A stretch of 41,262 nucleotides of DNA from a virus. Location of the stretch: positions 1-41,262 of IMG/VR virus record IMGVR_UViG_3300042471_000991. The stretch is one strand, 5' to 3'. Position 1 is the stretch's first letter. Each line of letters begins with the position of its first letter. The notes beneath the pieces were generated by a model that was given only the letters and a program-made list of their open reading frames with translations, did not search any database and had not been told where the DNA came from. This document shows, one piece after another, positions 9,901 to 18,058 of the stretch. Position numbers and translations under genes: made by a program.

Positions 9901-12900
9901 TATGCAATTAAATTTTTACCACCTACAGCAAAAAATAAACCATTTGCATAAGTAATTGATGTTATATCTCCATATTCAATAAGTTGATTTGGTGAATTCC
10001 CTGATACTGTTGTAGTCCATGTAACGAGGTCTGTTGATTTTCTAATTTTTGGGTCAGTTCCTGAATACTGACTTGCTAACCAAAAATCATTACCATAAGA
10101 TATTGCATCTATAGATATACTTGTTTGGGTAGTCCATGTAATAGCGTCTGTTGAGGTGCGGAGTGGGCCAGAAGGTGCATTACTGATTGCTACCCATAGG
10201 CTATTGCCGTAGGCTATTGAGCTGATTTGTGTATTTCCAAAGTTGGAGGTTTGAGTGGTCCATGTAATAGTATCTGTTGATGTGCGGAGTTGGCCTGAAT
10301 TGCCACCTGCTACCCATAGACTATTGCCGTAGGCTATTGACTGAATTGTTGTATTTCCAAAGTTGGAGGTTTGGGTAGTCCATGTAATAGCATCTGTTGA
10401 GGTGCGGAGTTGGCCTGAATTGCCACCTGCTACCCATAGATTATTGCCGTAGGCTATTGAGTTAATTGTTGTATTTCCAAAGTTGGAGGTTCGGGTAGTC
10501 CATGTAATAGCGTCTGTTGAAGTATATATTATAGATTGATTATCTGAACCTATCACCCATAGACCATTTCCGTATGCCACACACAAACCACTTACTACTT
10601 TATCAATTGATATAGTATTAATATATTGTTGATCAATAAATCCATTATTTTCATAACTATAGTATGAAAAACTACCATCTATAAAGTTAATTTTATTATC
10701 TCTACCTTTACTAGCACTAAGAATAGATTCAAATGGTTTAGAAATCTGTGATTTTAATATTAAATCTGATGCACCAACATATATATATCCATTAGCATAG
10801 CAAATAGCACTTAAGGTACATTCTCTATATCCAGCATCTGTTTTAGATGTTTGTGTTACCCAAGTCATCAGATCAGTTGAAGTTTTTAAACCAAAATATA
10901 TACTATTATCTATTGAATAATAAATGTTATTTGCATAGTAAAGTTTTGAAGACCTATTGTTTATTTTTGTTGTCCAGGTAATTGCGTCTGTTGAGGTGCG
11001 GATTTGGCCTAGAGTTCCAGTAGTAGCACCTGCTACCCATAAGTTGTTAACATATATTATTGAGTTAATCTGATGACCTCCACTAAAGTTTGAGGTTTGG
11101 GTGGTCCATGTAGTAGCGTCTGTTGAGGTGCGGAGTTGGCCTATGTTGCCACCTGCTACCCATAGGCTGTTGCCATAGGCTATTGAGTTGATAGGTGTAG
11201 TTCCAAAGTTGGAGGTTACAGTGGTCCATGTAGTACCGTCTGTTGAGGTGCGGAGTTGGCCTGACTCACCACCTGCTACCCATAGGCTGTTGCCATAGGC
11301 TATTGAGTTGATAGGTGTAGTTCCAAAGTTGGAGGTTCGGGTGGTCCATGTAGTACCGTCTGTTGAGGTGCGGAGTTGGCCTGAATTGCCACCTGCTACC
11401 CATAGATTATTTCCGTAGGCTATTGAGTTAATTGTATTTCCAAAGTTGGAGGTTCGGGTGGTCCAAGTTATGCCGTCTGTTGAAGTAGATAAAAATCCAC
11501 CGCCCCCTGAAGCTATAAATAAACCATTTTCATAGATTATTGAACTAACTTGATACTTAATAGCTGATGACCAACTAAGACTTGTTGTTGTCCAAATATA
11601 GTTACCGTATACAGCATTAAAATTACCTACACTATTAATTCTATTATATGATTCTGCCACAAATCCATTGTTTCCAGATATTAATGTAAGTCCATTCTGA
11701 CTTGTAATATTTTTTGTACTGTCCTGAGTTGCAGTAGATAATGAAGTAAAAGCACCGTGATTAATAGATGCTGTTGTCCATGTGTCTAAATTTGTAGAAT
11801 ATTTTGTTAAGTCTCCAGTTGATGATGAAATAAAAGAAAAATTATCAGATGCCATTTCGGCGAATTGAATTCCAGAATTATTACTAGAGTCAACTGATAC
11901 AATTTTATTATTTCCATAAACTAATGTACCGCCAGTGCTAATTAATTGTTTAGTTGTTTCGGTAGTCCATGTAATACCGTCTGTTGAACTTTGCAAAAGA
12001 GTATTACTTGCAAAAACATCAAGTGCCAATACCCATAAATTATTAGCATAAAGTATCTTGTCAACTGAACCTGTGTTGCCTAATGGGGTTACAGTAGTCC
12101 ATGTAATACCGTCTGTTGACCTTCTTAACATAGGTGTTATACTTGAAAGACCACCACCTGCTAACCATAAACTGTTACCGTAGGCTACTGACAATATAGT
12201 TGAAGTTCCAAAGTTTGAGGTTCGGGTAGTCCATGTAATAGTATCTGTTGAGGTGCGGAGTTGGCCTGAATTGCCACCTGCTACCCATAGATTATTTCCG
12301 TAGGCTATTGAGTTAATTGTATTTCCAAAGTTGGAGGTTCGGGTGGTCCATGTAATAGCGTCTGTTGATGTGCGGATTTGGCCATTATCGCCAACTGCTA
12401 CCCAAAGGCTATTGCCGTAGGCTATTGAGTTGATTTGTGTATTTCCAAAGTTGGAGGTTTGAGTGGTCCATGTAATGGTATCTGTTGAGGTGCGGAGTTG
12501 GCCTGTATTGCCACCTGCTACCCATAGGCTGTTGCCGTAGGCTATTGAGTTGATAAGTGTAGTTCCAAAACCAAAATTTGTAGTAGTGGCAGTGTTCCAT
12601 ATAATTCCATCTGTTGAAGTAACAGAAGTGCCAACGCTAGATGTTTGTCTAGCTTGAGCTATAAAAAATCCATTTCCATAAGCAGCTGTGGATTCAAATC
12701 CAATTAATCCAAAGTCATTTTGTGAGCCAAGTTGCCAAGTTAAAGGATTTAAATAATTATTTACTTGATAAACAGCATTTATATTTGAAGATCCAAATCC
12801 TGAATCTATAGTTGTCCATGTAGTTTGGTTGGTAGATAAATAAAATAAATTATTATTACCCCCGACTAATGTAAGAGATCCTGATGGTATTGTTCCATAT

Positions 12901-13097
12901 GTTGATGAAGTTACTGCTTGATCTAATGTACCGTCAAAAATATTATTTAATGAATAACCTGCTGAAATATTAGTAGTAAATGTTGATAGATCTCCTGTTG
13001 TAGATCTTAATGTACCGTCGCTATTTGCAAAAAATATTTTCTTAAGGAAGCCCGATGCTGTGCTTATTGCGCTTGCAATAATTCCTAATATTGGCAT
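6927..13097 (-). CDS. Giant Asp-box repeat adhesin or tail spike (2056 aa)
   Basis: Dozens of units of about 40 residues carry INSIAYGNSLWVAGGNSGQL followed by RTSTDAITWTT. The S-T-D-x-x-T-W core is an Asp-box, the turn motif of sialidase-type beta-propellers. Near-identical units alternate with diverged linkers that restart with phrases like SSTGDLTKYSTNLDTWTT, suggesting several propellers or super-blades in one chain. The N-terminus MPILGIIASAISTAS is of a kind seen on phage appendage proteins. No catalytic domain is visible. ATG 13097 has AAGGAA upstream. It sits between two glycosylation operons, and its Thr/Ser-rich surface makes it a plausible modification target. Confidence 0.85.
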   Translation of the reverse strand: MPILGIIASAISTASGFLKKIFFANSDGTLRSTTGDLSTFTTNISAGYSLNNIFDGTLDQAVTSSTYGTIPSGSLTLVGGNNNLFYLSTNQTTWTTIDSGFGSSNINAVYQVNNYLNPLTWQLGSQNDFGLIGFESTAAYGNGFFIAQARQTSSVGTSVTSTDGIIWNTATTTNFGFGTTLINSIAYGNSLWVAGGNTGQLRTSTDTITWTTQTSNFGNTQINSIAYGNSLWVAVGDNGQIRTSTDAITWTTRTSNFGNTINSIAYGNNLWVAGGNSGQLRTSTDTITWTTRTSNFGTSTILSVAYGNSLWLAGGGLSSITPMLRRSTDGITWTTVTPLGNTGSVDKILYANNLWVLALDVFASNTLLQSSTDGITWTTETTKQLISTGGTLVYGNNKIVSVDSSNNSGIQFAEMASDNFSFISSSTGDLTKYSTNLDTWTTASINHGAFTSLSTATQDSTKNITSQNGLTLISGNNGFVAESYNRINSVGNFNAVYGNYIWTTTSLSWSSAIKYQVSSIIYENGLFIASGGGGFLSTSTDGITWTTRTSNFGNTINSIAYGNNLWVAGGNSGQLRTSTDGTTWTTRTSNFGTTPINSIAYGNSLWVAGGESGQLRTSTDGTTWTTVTSNFGTTPINSIAYGNSLWVAGGNIGQLRTSTDATTWTTQTSNFSGGHQINSIIYVNNLWVAGATTGTLGQIRTSTDAITWTTKINNRSSKLYYANNIYYSIDNSIYFGLKTSTDLMTWVTQTSKTDAGYRECTLSAICYANGYIYVGASDLILKSQISKPFESILSASKGRDNKINFIDGSFSYYSYENNGFIDQQYINTISIDKVVSGLCVAYGNGLWVIGSDNQSIIYTSTDAITWTTRTSNFGNTTINSIAYGNNLWVAGGNSGQLRTSTDAITWTTQTSNFGNTTIQSIAYGNSLWVAGGNSGQLRTSTDTITWTTQTSNFGNTQISSIAYGNSLWVAISNAPSGPLRTSTDAITWTTQTSISIDAISYGNDFWLASQYSGTDPKIRKSTDLVTWTTTVSGNSPNQLIEYGDITSITYANGLFFAVGGKNLIAYTTDGITWITVPTYSRENNNSIINQSVAYGNGIFVIARDLSTSGAFIYIPGNEKSFTTSLDNNVVATNNGYIYRYDPTLDVNLYYNTGQIGNIKNISYNNNSYAMIVDKRDPLTWTTFSTGFGTTDPVVIKYGNGLFLASSGPELSTGVTWTTRTSNFGTSIIYSITYGNNLWVAAGSGQQIRTSTDTITWITRTSNFTSGAILSIAYGNSLFVVGGSLGQLRTSTDGTTWTTVTSNFGTTIINSIAYGNSLWVAGGNTGQIRTSTDATTWTTRTSNFGTTQINSIAYDNSLWVAGGNSGQLRTSTDATTWTTRTSNFGTTAINSIAYGNSLWVAGGLTGQLRTSTDAITWTTQTSNFGNTQINSIAYGNSLWVAGGALGQLRTSTDATTWITGIPNLDSSSILSVAYANNIFILGNTIGQLRSSFNNFNLKTSTDLITWTSRQSNFVGSNMLSTIYKNNLWVAGGSNGALRTSTDAISWTTRTSNYVIDSILSIDYGNSLWVASGSQEYLSTWNEPTSNFGNTTIFSIAYGNSLWVAGGNTGQIRTSTDTITWTTQTSNFGNTTIQSIAYGNSLWVAGGQSGQIRTSTDATTWTTRTSNFGTTAINSIAYGNNLWVAGGTTGQLRTSTDATTWTTRTSNFGNTQINSIAYDNSLWVAGGTTGQLRTSTDAITWTTRTSNFGNTQINSIAYGNNLWVAVGDTGQLRTSTDAITWTTRTSNFGTTLINSIAYGNSLWVAGGATGQIRTSTDAITWTTVNNNFNYSQINTVVYGNNTLVTGGFEGKIQSSTNKFSIISSTDAITWTTPQVNFTSTKPYYISYGSGLWLSYGQNEPIRTSTDTITWTTQTSNFGNTNIDSVSYINNIWIAVGDAGQIRTSTDAITWNTQTSNFATTNILAVSYGNSFYTAVGDLGQIRVSTDNVSWTTRISNYRSTINSIVYGNNLWVFGGIQGQTGYSSVNTEYGAYVSTNGTSWTTLSLPISTDTIKDVKVI
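7621..9470 (-). repeat. 120-bp tandem coding repeats, largest block
   Basis: Units of 120 bp, six in exact register from 7741 to 8460 and more to 9470, code the 40-residue Asp-box units. Neighbouring units differ by only a few bases, indicating recent expansion or gene conversion. Confidence 0.85.
10120..10540 (-). repeat. 120-bp coding repeats, second block
   Basis: About three and a half further copies of the 120-bp Asp-box unit, separated from the first block by diverged linker sequence. Confidence 0.8.
11080..11480 (-). repeat. 120-bp coding repeats, third block
   Basis: About three copies of the 120-bp unit, including two almost identical neighbours at 11170-11400. Confidence 0.8.
12200..12570 (-). 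repeat. 120-bp coding repeats, fourth block
   Basis: About three copies of the unit near the N-terminal end of the adhesin; one copy is shortened by three bases at the turn. Confidence 0.8.
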
Positions 13098-13171
13098 GTT
13101 TTTTTATTCCTTAGATAAGTTATATAAAGATAATCAATATTCAATATTTGGATATGGGTCATAGCCATTAT

Positions 13172-13181
13172 ATTATATCAT
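13172..13181 (-). promoter_or_regulatory. Late-type promoter ATGATATAAT of the adhesin
   Basis: Exact ATGATATAAT on the minus strand, about 75 bases before ATG 13097. It also lies three bases before a 27-codon frame (MAMTHIQILNIDYL...) that ends inside the adhesin start; whether that peptide is made is unclear. Confidence 0.55.
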
Positions 13182-13190
13182 CTTAAAAAC

Positions 13191-13220
13191 TTGCACAATA
13201 AACCATATTTGTGTTATACT
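13191..13220 (+). promoter_or_regulatory. Promoter of the lytic enzyme gene
   Basis: TTGCAC (13191-13196), 18 bp, TATACT (13215-13220), followed by a hairpin and AGGAGG. Overlaps the divergent adhesin promoter, so the two may compete. Confidence 0.6.
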
Positions 13221-13225
13221 AGGTG

Positions 13226-13249
13226 TATGACACCGTTTATGGTGTCATA
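13226..13249 (+). promoter_or_regulatory. 5' leader hairpin or operator palindrome
   Basis: TATGACACC, six-base loop GTTTAT, GGTGTCATA: a perfect 9-bp inverted repeat just after the -10 box. It could be a protein-binding palindrome or a leader stem controlling the lysis gene. Confidence 0.6.
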
Positions 13250-13269
13250 TGCATTTTAGGAGGAAAAAC

Positions 13270-13821
13270 TTGAAAAACAATAAAATGCTTGTAGGGATAA
13301 TCAGTAGTGCGATTTTATTTACTCATCTTTTTGGGGCTATACCGTCGCATGCCACTGATAATGGTTTGTCTAAACAGGGGCTTGTAGTGATTGCCACCCC
13401 CGAGGTGGCTTTTCTGCTTTCTGAAGACAAAAATAAAAAAATACTGAGCAAGTATGAAAATGCGACAAGTTTGACTGACAGCCAGTTGGTTGAATTACTT
13501 AAGGCGGTAGGGTTCAAAGGAAAAGCTTTAAAGACTGCTTGGGCAGTTGCCAAGGCTGAATCCAATGGTCGTCCATTTGCTTTTAATGGAAACACCAATA
13601 CTGGAGATTCCTCTTACGGTATCTTTCAGATTAATATGTTAGGAACTTTAGGTCCAGACAGACGAGACAGGTTTGAGATTGATCTAAATGCTGAATTGTT
13701 TAGTCCAGTAACTAACGCAGAAATTGTCTATCATATGACAAAAGGCGGGGTAGACTGGAGTTCATGGTCATCTTTCAACAAAGGTGCTCATTATAAATGG
13801 CTAAATAAGTTTCCTAATTAA
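13270..13821 (+). CDS. Secreted transglycosylase/lysozyme-like enzyme (183 aa)
   Basis: TTG 13270 is chosen because AGGAGG lies six bases upstream; an ATG at 13249 would put this site inside the gene. The new N-terminus KNNK plus a hydrophobic stretch ending PSHA|TDN is a typical signal peptide (cleavage near residue 28). AWAVAKAESNGRP holds the catalytic Glu (near residue 97), and TGDSSYGIFQINM is the lysozyme-fold motif of SLT-type transglycosylases. It would cleave peptidoglycan, either as an endolysin exported by the host Sec system or as a cell-wall enzyme. No holin gene is adjacent; a candidate lies at 23264. Confidence 0.85.
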   Translation: MKNNKMLVGIISSAILFTHLFGAIPSHATDNGLSKQGLVVIATPEVAFLLSEDKNKKILSKYENATSLTDSQLVELLKAVGFKGKALKTAWAVAKAESNGRPFAFNGNTNTGDSSYGIFQINMLGTLGPDRRDRFEIDLNAELFSPVTNAEIVYHMTKGGVDWSSWSSFNKGAHYKWLNKFPN

Positions 13822-13826
13822 ATAAT

Positions 13827-13854
13827 ATAGCCCTATATTAATTTATAGGGCTAT
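13827..13854. terminator. Bidirectional terminator
   Basis: ATAGCCCTATA, loop TTAATT, TATAGGGCTAT: an 11-bp perfect stem between convergent genes ending at 13821 and 13851, with T-rich sequence on both sides. Confidence 0.75.
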
Positions 13855-14813
13855 TCTTTAATATTATTATCTTTTAAATATTTATAATAATTATTTTTAA
13901 TAAAATAAAAATCTAATCCAAGTTCTATACAAAAGTCTTTAAAAGTTCTTTGTACATCATGTATATAAAATCTTGTATTTTTGGAATTAAATAAAAATTT
14001 ATAAAAATCTGGCTTAAAAATTATGTGGTCTTTATCCTTTTCTGATAGAACTTTAAATGTTTTATCACTAAAGTTTTTTGATCCATATACAAGTTCGTTA
14101 TATTCTTCATTGTTATGAGATAAATAGTTATACCCTAAAATTGCATAAGTATCATAACCCCTTATATAAGAAAAAATACTATCAACATACTCTTCTGTAA
14201 AAAAATCAGAATACGAATCAAAAGAACCATCTGTTATAAATGTATTATCTGAAAAAATAAATTGACCAGTTATATATTGAGTTTTAGCAAAATCACCAAT
14301 AATTTCAATATTTTTAAATTTTGATATTTCTCTTTGCTCACTGCCTATTCCTAAAAAATTATACCCCGAATTATTGTTTATGTAAAATGAAGTAACACTG
14401 TTTTTTTCTTCTTCATTTTCTTTCCCAATATGTCTTGTTAAAAATTTAGAAATAATAACCTTATCTTTACCAGTTATTTGTTTTAACTCATTAAATTTTT
14501 TAATTAAATTAATATCCCAGTTTTTTTCAAAAAACATATGAGAGTCTATTTGCAAAAAATAATCTTGATTACGCATTAATTTTCTTAATATGTACCTAAT
14601 ACGAACAACGCCAGGTCTGTTTTTAGCATTTAAATTTAATAATGATAAATTTTCTGTTTTAATAAAAGAAAAATCTGGAATTTTTATTTTTTCATTTTGA
14701 ACTGCTATTCCAAAATATAAATTTTCAGGATACAGAGCATTATCTATAGCAGATTTAACTGTTCTTTCTAAAAAAGGGTCTTCGTATGATGCAATAGATA
14801 CATATATGGACAC
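13851..14813 (-). CDS. GlcNAc-transferase-like protein (PF11397 type)
   Basis: GTG 14813 follows GGAG with five-base spacing. MSIYVSIASYEDPFLERTVK and the hallmark DYFLQIDSHMFFEKNWD (residues 84-100) match the Skp1-type GlcNAc-transferase family, in which Asp-Ser-His acts as the metal-binding DxD equivalent. The C-terminal part is charged and Phe/Tyr-rich without a clear second domain. Last gene of a long operon containing oxygenases. In eukaryotes this family glycosylates hydroxyproline; the target here is unknown. Confidence 0.8.
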   Translation of the reverse strand: MSIYVSIASYEDPFLERTVKSAIDNALYPENLYFGIAVQNEKIKIPDFSFIKTENLSLLNLNAKNRPGVVRIRYILRKLMRNQDYFLQIDSHMFFEKNWDINLIKKFNELKQITGKDKVIISKFLTRHIGKENEEEKNSVTSFYINNNSGYNFLGIGSEQREISKFKNIEIIGDFAKTQYITGQFIFSDNTFITDGSFDSYSDFFTEEYVDSIFSYIRGYDTYAILGYNYLSHNNEEYNELVYGSKNFSDKTFKVLSEKDKDHIIFKPDFYKFLFNSKNTRFYIHDVQRTFKDFCIELGLDFYFIKNNYYKYLKDNNIKE

Positions 14814-14814
14814 A

Positions 14815-15438
14815 TTACTCCGTTCCGTCTGACATTAACATATCATGTCTATTGTGAAACCAAGCTGGTATTGAGTATCTAGTTCCAGAAACGATATCCG
14901 ATATTGTATGAACATACAAAAAGTTTGATGGGAATAAGACAACGCTTCCAGCTTTTGGTTTTATTGTTATATTTGAAATTGGAAAAGATATTTCTCCACC
15001 TTCATAATCGTCATTTAAATATATTAACACACTTAAGGCTCTTGTACTTACTCCATGATCTTGATGGGGAGGTAAAAATCCACCTTTAACATATTTTAAT
15101 ATATTTGGCCTTTCTCGCCCCTTTAAATTAGCTCTAGCAAATGTATACTCACTAAAGTACTCTTCTAGTGCTTTGTCTGCAATTAAGTTAATTTCATTTA
15201 TTAAAAATAATTCTTCTTCATAGTATTTATGATTTGTAAAAAGCTCTTCCTTGTTTTGTAGTCTTTTTTGATAACAAAATACACTGTTTTGTCCATCCAC
15301 CCATGGATTCCAAATTGTTCCATTATTTTCTTGTTCACTTTTACTATTATAGTTTTCTAAGAATTCAATTATTTGATTTCCATTATTAAAAACATCCTCA
15401 ACCATAATTAAACCAAGATCTAATTTTTTAGTTATCAT
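14815..15438 (-). CDS. 2-oxoglutarate/Fe(II) oxygenase, P4H-like (207 aa)
   Basis: ATG 15438 follows GGAGG with six-base spacing and overlaps the upstream stop; a longer frame is rejected. FLPPHQDHG gives iron ligands H125 and D127, VHTIS gives H177, and GTRYSIPAWF gives R187 for 2-oxoglutarate, all in the expected order and spacing of prolyl-4-hydroxylase-type enzymes. IYLNDDYEGGEISFP is the typical central strand pair. Likely hydroxylates a protein or sugar using O2. Immediately upstream of the GlcNAc-transferase-like gene. Confidence 0.85.
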   Translation of the reverse strand: MITKKLDLGLIMVEDVFNNGNQIIEFLENYNSKSEQENNGTIWNPWVDGQNSVFCYQKRLQNKEELFTNHKYYEEELFLINEINLIADKALEEYFSEYTFARANLKGRERPNILKYVKGGFLPPHQDHGVSTRALSVLIYLNDDYEGGEISFPISNITIKPKAGSVVLFPSNFLYVHTISDIVSGTRYSIPAWFHNRHDMLMSDGTE

Positions 15439-15994
15439 TTTTAGCCTCCAATATATCTGGATCTGCAAAAGCAATATCCGAGCAGTGATGAAATAAAAGT
15501 GTATATCTATGTCCGCTTGTTACCTTAGTAATTCCATGAATATAGGAAGAATTTTTTTGTGGAAATAAGACAGCGGAATATTTTACTGGAACATATTTAA
15601 AGTTTTTTTGTGGAAAATATATTACTCCACCTTCAAATTCTGGTGGCTCATTTAGATATATTACAGTACTCCACTGAATAAATGGTTCTTTTTCAATATC
15701 GTCAAGATGTGGCGGTCCTTCATTATCTGTTTCCCAATGCGAAGAATACCCTTTTGTTGCATAAATATTTTCATCTAAATTAAATAATTCTTGAATTTTT
15801 TTATTTGCTTTTTCTCCATATTTTTTTAACATTGACACAGTAATTTTATTATATGGCAAAGCCGTTCCACCATTTCTATTATTATAAAACTCTGGATATG
15901 GGTTAAATTCAGAAGGATGATTTATTTCATTTATAATGATTTGTGCATCTTCAGGTTCAATAAAATTTTCAATAATAAATATTTGATTGCTCAT
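15428..15994 (-). CDS. 2-oxoglutarate/Fe(II) oxygenase (188 aa)
   Basis: Second complete oxygenase: HLDD (H96, D98), YIHGI (H153) and SGHRYTLLF (R163) form the facial triad and cosubstrate site. VIYLNEPPEFEGGVIYFP matches the same strand pair as the previous gene, so the two are relatives with a diverged N-terminal half. ATG 15994 overlaps the upstream stop by four bases. Substrate unknown. Confidence 0.85.
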   Translation of the reverse strand: MSNQIFIIENFIEPEDAQIIINEINHPSEFNPYPEFYNNRNGGTALPYNKITVSMLKKYGEKANKKIQELFNLDENIYATKGYSSHWETDNEGPPHLDDIEKEPFIQWSTVIYLNEPPEFEGGVIYFPQKNFKYVPVKYSAVLFPQKNSSYIHGITKVTSGHRYTLLFHHCSDIAFADPDILEAKNDN

Positions 15995-16746
15995 ATTCTA
16001 CTCCCGTGGGTATAAAATCTATCACGCTGTAATTCTCCTATTTGATGCCTTAAATATTCCACATCATTTAATTGATGATAATTTTTTTTAATAGGATTAA
16101 TTAACGCATACTCTTTGAAATTTCTTTGTAATCCAATAAGATTTATAAACTTATTGCTACCAGTATCATATAAGCTTTGAACTTGATCATAGTTATGAGT
16201 TTTAGAAAAAGGAATATAGTCGTGCTCTTTTTTATCTAAAATATTTATAATTTCTAGTAGACTATCTTCAAAATCATACCCATTGCAAAATGCCCTAATT
16301 GATAAATCTTCTTCTTCACCCATTAATCTAAGATAGTGAGGATATCCAAAAATATCAAGATCTTGTTTTTTAATAAAAGTACCATCTACTGAAAAACTAT
16401 TTTTTATGCTTTTTATTTTGTTTGATTTTAGATTATTTAATATCTTAATATCCCATTGGTCAGTAAATTCTGTAGCAGAAGATACAAAAAGAATATATTC
16501 TTCTGCTGGAATATAAGAAGTTATTGTAAATCTTTGTGTTGCAAATCCTTCAAAATTATCCCAGGGAAGATAATTAATAAGATCTTTTTCTGTTTTTTTT
16601 ACTTTATAATGATAGCTATCTTGAATAGTTACAAAAAATTTTATTCTATCTTTTAATGCAGCTTTATTATATGCATTATTGATAGTTTCAACAATTCTTT
16701 TATCTCTATAAGAAACTATGCAAATATTTATTGAAGCGGAATCCAA
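15991..16746 (-). CDS. GlcNAc-transferase-like GT-A protein (251 aa)
   Basis: Begins INICIVSYRDKRIVETINNA, like the N-terminus of the 13851-14813 protein, then EYILFVSSATEFTDQWDIKI at the place where the relative has FLQIDSHMFFEKNWD. The usual DSH is here SSA, so the metal-binding motif is altered and activity is uncertain. LMGEEEDLSIRAFCNGYDF is a plausible acceptor-side acidic motif. The start is TTG 16746; no ATG precedes the first strand. A diverged or inactive paralogue is possible. Confidence 0.65.
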   Translation of the reverse strand: MDSASINICIVSYRDKRIVETINNAYNKAALKDRIKFFVTIQDSYHYKVKKTEKDLINYLPWDNFEGFATQRFTITSYIPAEEYILFVSSATEFTDQWDIKILNNLKSNKIKSIKNSFSVDGTFIKKQDLDIFGYPHYLRLMGEEEDLSIRAFCNGYDFEDSLLEIINILDKKEHDYIPFSKTHNYDQVQSLYDTGSNKFINLIGLQRNFKEYALINPIKKNYHQLNDVEYLRHQIGELQRDRFYTHGSRI

Positions 16747-17360
16747 TGCTGTTCCTGATCTTTAGGATATGTTTTTATTCTTTCAAAAGGAACAACATCG
16801 TATGCAACTGTAATTCTTGGACCATCCCATGACCAATCTCCCATTGCATGTGGATGTCCCATCTCAGAAAGAATTGCTCTATTGTTTTTATTAATATTTT
16901 CTACTACCTGTGCTGGATCTCTAAATAATTGATAGTATGTAGATGACGGCTCTGCACTTACACAGTAATATCCATGAAATAGCGGAGCAAAATCTTCTGG
17001 ACCAGCGTGGTCATGCCAGTCTAGCTTTCCAGTATCTGAATAGTTAATATTAAACCATCCCTGCATCATATACTTTTGTTCTTCAAAATTTATCTTATAA
17101 TATTCACATGCTTCTTTAGTCATACTAGAAATAGCATTATATAGATTTCTAATACCAGTAATATGGAACTGAAAAACATTATATTGATTCCATTTAGCAG
17201 TAGATATACTTCCAGAACTTACCCACGCACCGTCATCAGTTACTGGAGTAACTCCATCTATTTCTGCATTTTTTATTCTTCCATATCTATCTTTTAATTC
17301 CTCGGATAAATCTAAAAGATCGTTATCTAAAAATCTTTCAAAGAATTTATGCTCTCTCAT
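16728..17360 (-). CDS. 2OG/Fe(II) oxygenase-like protein with altered motif (210 aa)
   Basis: QGWFNINYSDTGKLDWHDHAG followed by GYYCVSAEPSSTYYQLFRDP and GHPHAMGDW...PRITVAYDVVP resembles the 2OG-FeII_Oxy_5 layout. Metal ligands would come from H116 and H118 (HDH in place of HxD) and H169 or H171, with R182 for the cosubstrate. The HDH variant needs testing. Overlaps genes on both sides, within the same operon. Confidence 0.65.
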   Translation of the reverse strand: MREHKFFERFLDNDLLDLSEELKDRYGRIKNAEIDGVTPVTDDGAWVSSGSISTAKWNQYNVFQFHITGIRNLYNAISSMTKEACEYYKINFEEQKYMMQGWFNINYSDTGKLDWHDHAGPEDFAPLFHGYYCVSAEPSSTYYQLFRDPAQVVENINKNNRAILSEMGHPHAMGDWSWDGPRITVAYDVVPFERIKTYPKDQEQHWIPLQ

Positions 17361-18058
17361 TAATTAAACTCCTTTGGTTGTTGTAATTGTTTAGTATACC
17401 ACGAGTGAATATATGTTCGCCTATTTTCGTGCTCCCATAGCATTTCATCTTTAATAGAATTATCTATCTCCATCTTCCAAGACTCTCTTGTAAAAGGTAA
17501 AAGTTGATATATTGGTGTGCCTTCTTTTATTATTCCTTCAAAATCTCTCCTTAACACAAATCTAATATCTGCTGGTGGAAATTTTTTATCTGAATCTACT
17601 ATTGCTGACGGAACATAAAATGGCAAATCAACTCTGTTAAAAGGATGTGTAACAAGCACTGATGTGCCAGGGGGAGTTGATATTCCATGCATCATCCTAA
17701 ATGCAAAAGCAATTGGGTGATAAAAAGGAGGTATTGGAAATTCAACTAGTGGCATTCTATTTATAGTAAACAAATTAGATTTCCATGAGATTTCTGGAAT
17801 ACCATACTTATTTATTTCTACTAAAATATCTTCTGCCAATAAAACTTGATAGCCAGATGCGAAAGCATCAAATGTTGGAGAACAAATTTTTAATGATATG
17901 GCAGAAGAGTCTATTCCATCTTGATTGCTTAATTTTACATCTGCTAAACTGTTTGACTCATTATATTTACTAATATCTTTATACCACTGAGGAATTATTG
18001 TTTTTGCTGGAACTGGATCTGGTCCAAGTCCAACTTGATAAAATTTTATTGTTTTCAT
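17360..18058 (-). CDS. Conserved unknown family, copy 2 of 3
   Basis: 232 residues related to the proteins at 4792 and 18576: KTIIPQWYKD, LKICSPTFDAFASGYQVLL, SVLVTHPFNRVDLPF, AIVDSDK and KEGTPIYQLLPFTRESWK. The conserved blocks are evenly spread over the full length, so it appears complete. Translationally coupled to both neighbours. Function unknown; co-occurrence with oxygenases and glycosyltransferases links it to the modification pathway. Confidence 0.75.
   Translation of the reverse strand: MKTIKFYQVGLGPDPVPAKTIIPQWYKDISKYNESNSLADVKLSNQDGIDSSAISLKICSPTFDAFASGYQVLLAEDILVEINKYGIPEISWKSNLFTINRMPLVEFPIPPFYHPIAFAFRMMHGISTPPGTSVLVTHPFNRVDLPFYVPSAIVDSDKKFPPADIRFVLRRDFEGIIKEGTPIYQLLPFTRESWKMEIDNSIKDEMLWEHENRRTYIHSWYTKQLQQPKEFN

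Noticed and set aside
13097-13168. 27-codon leader peptide before the adhesin
   Set aside because: Starts three bases after the -10 box, too close for transcript start; kept only as a remark.
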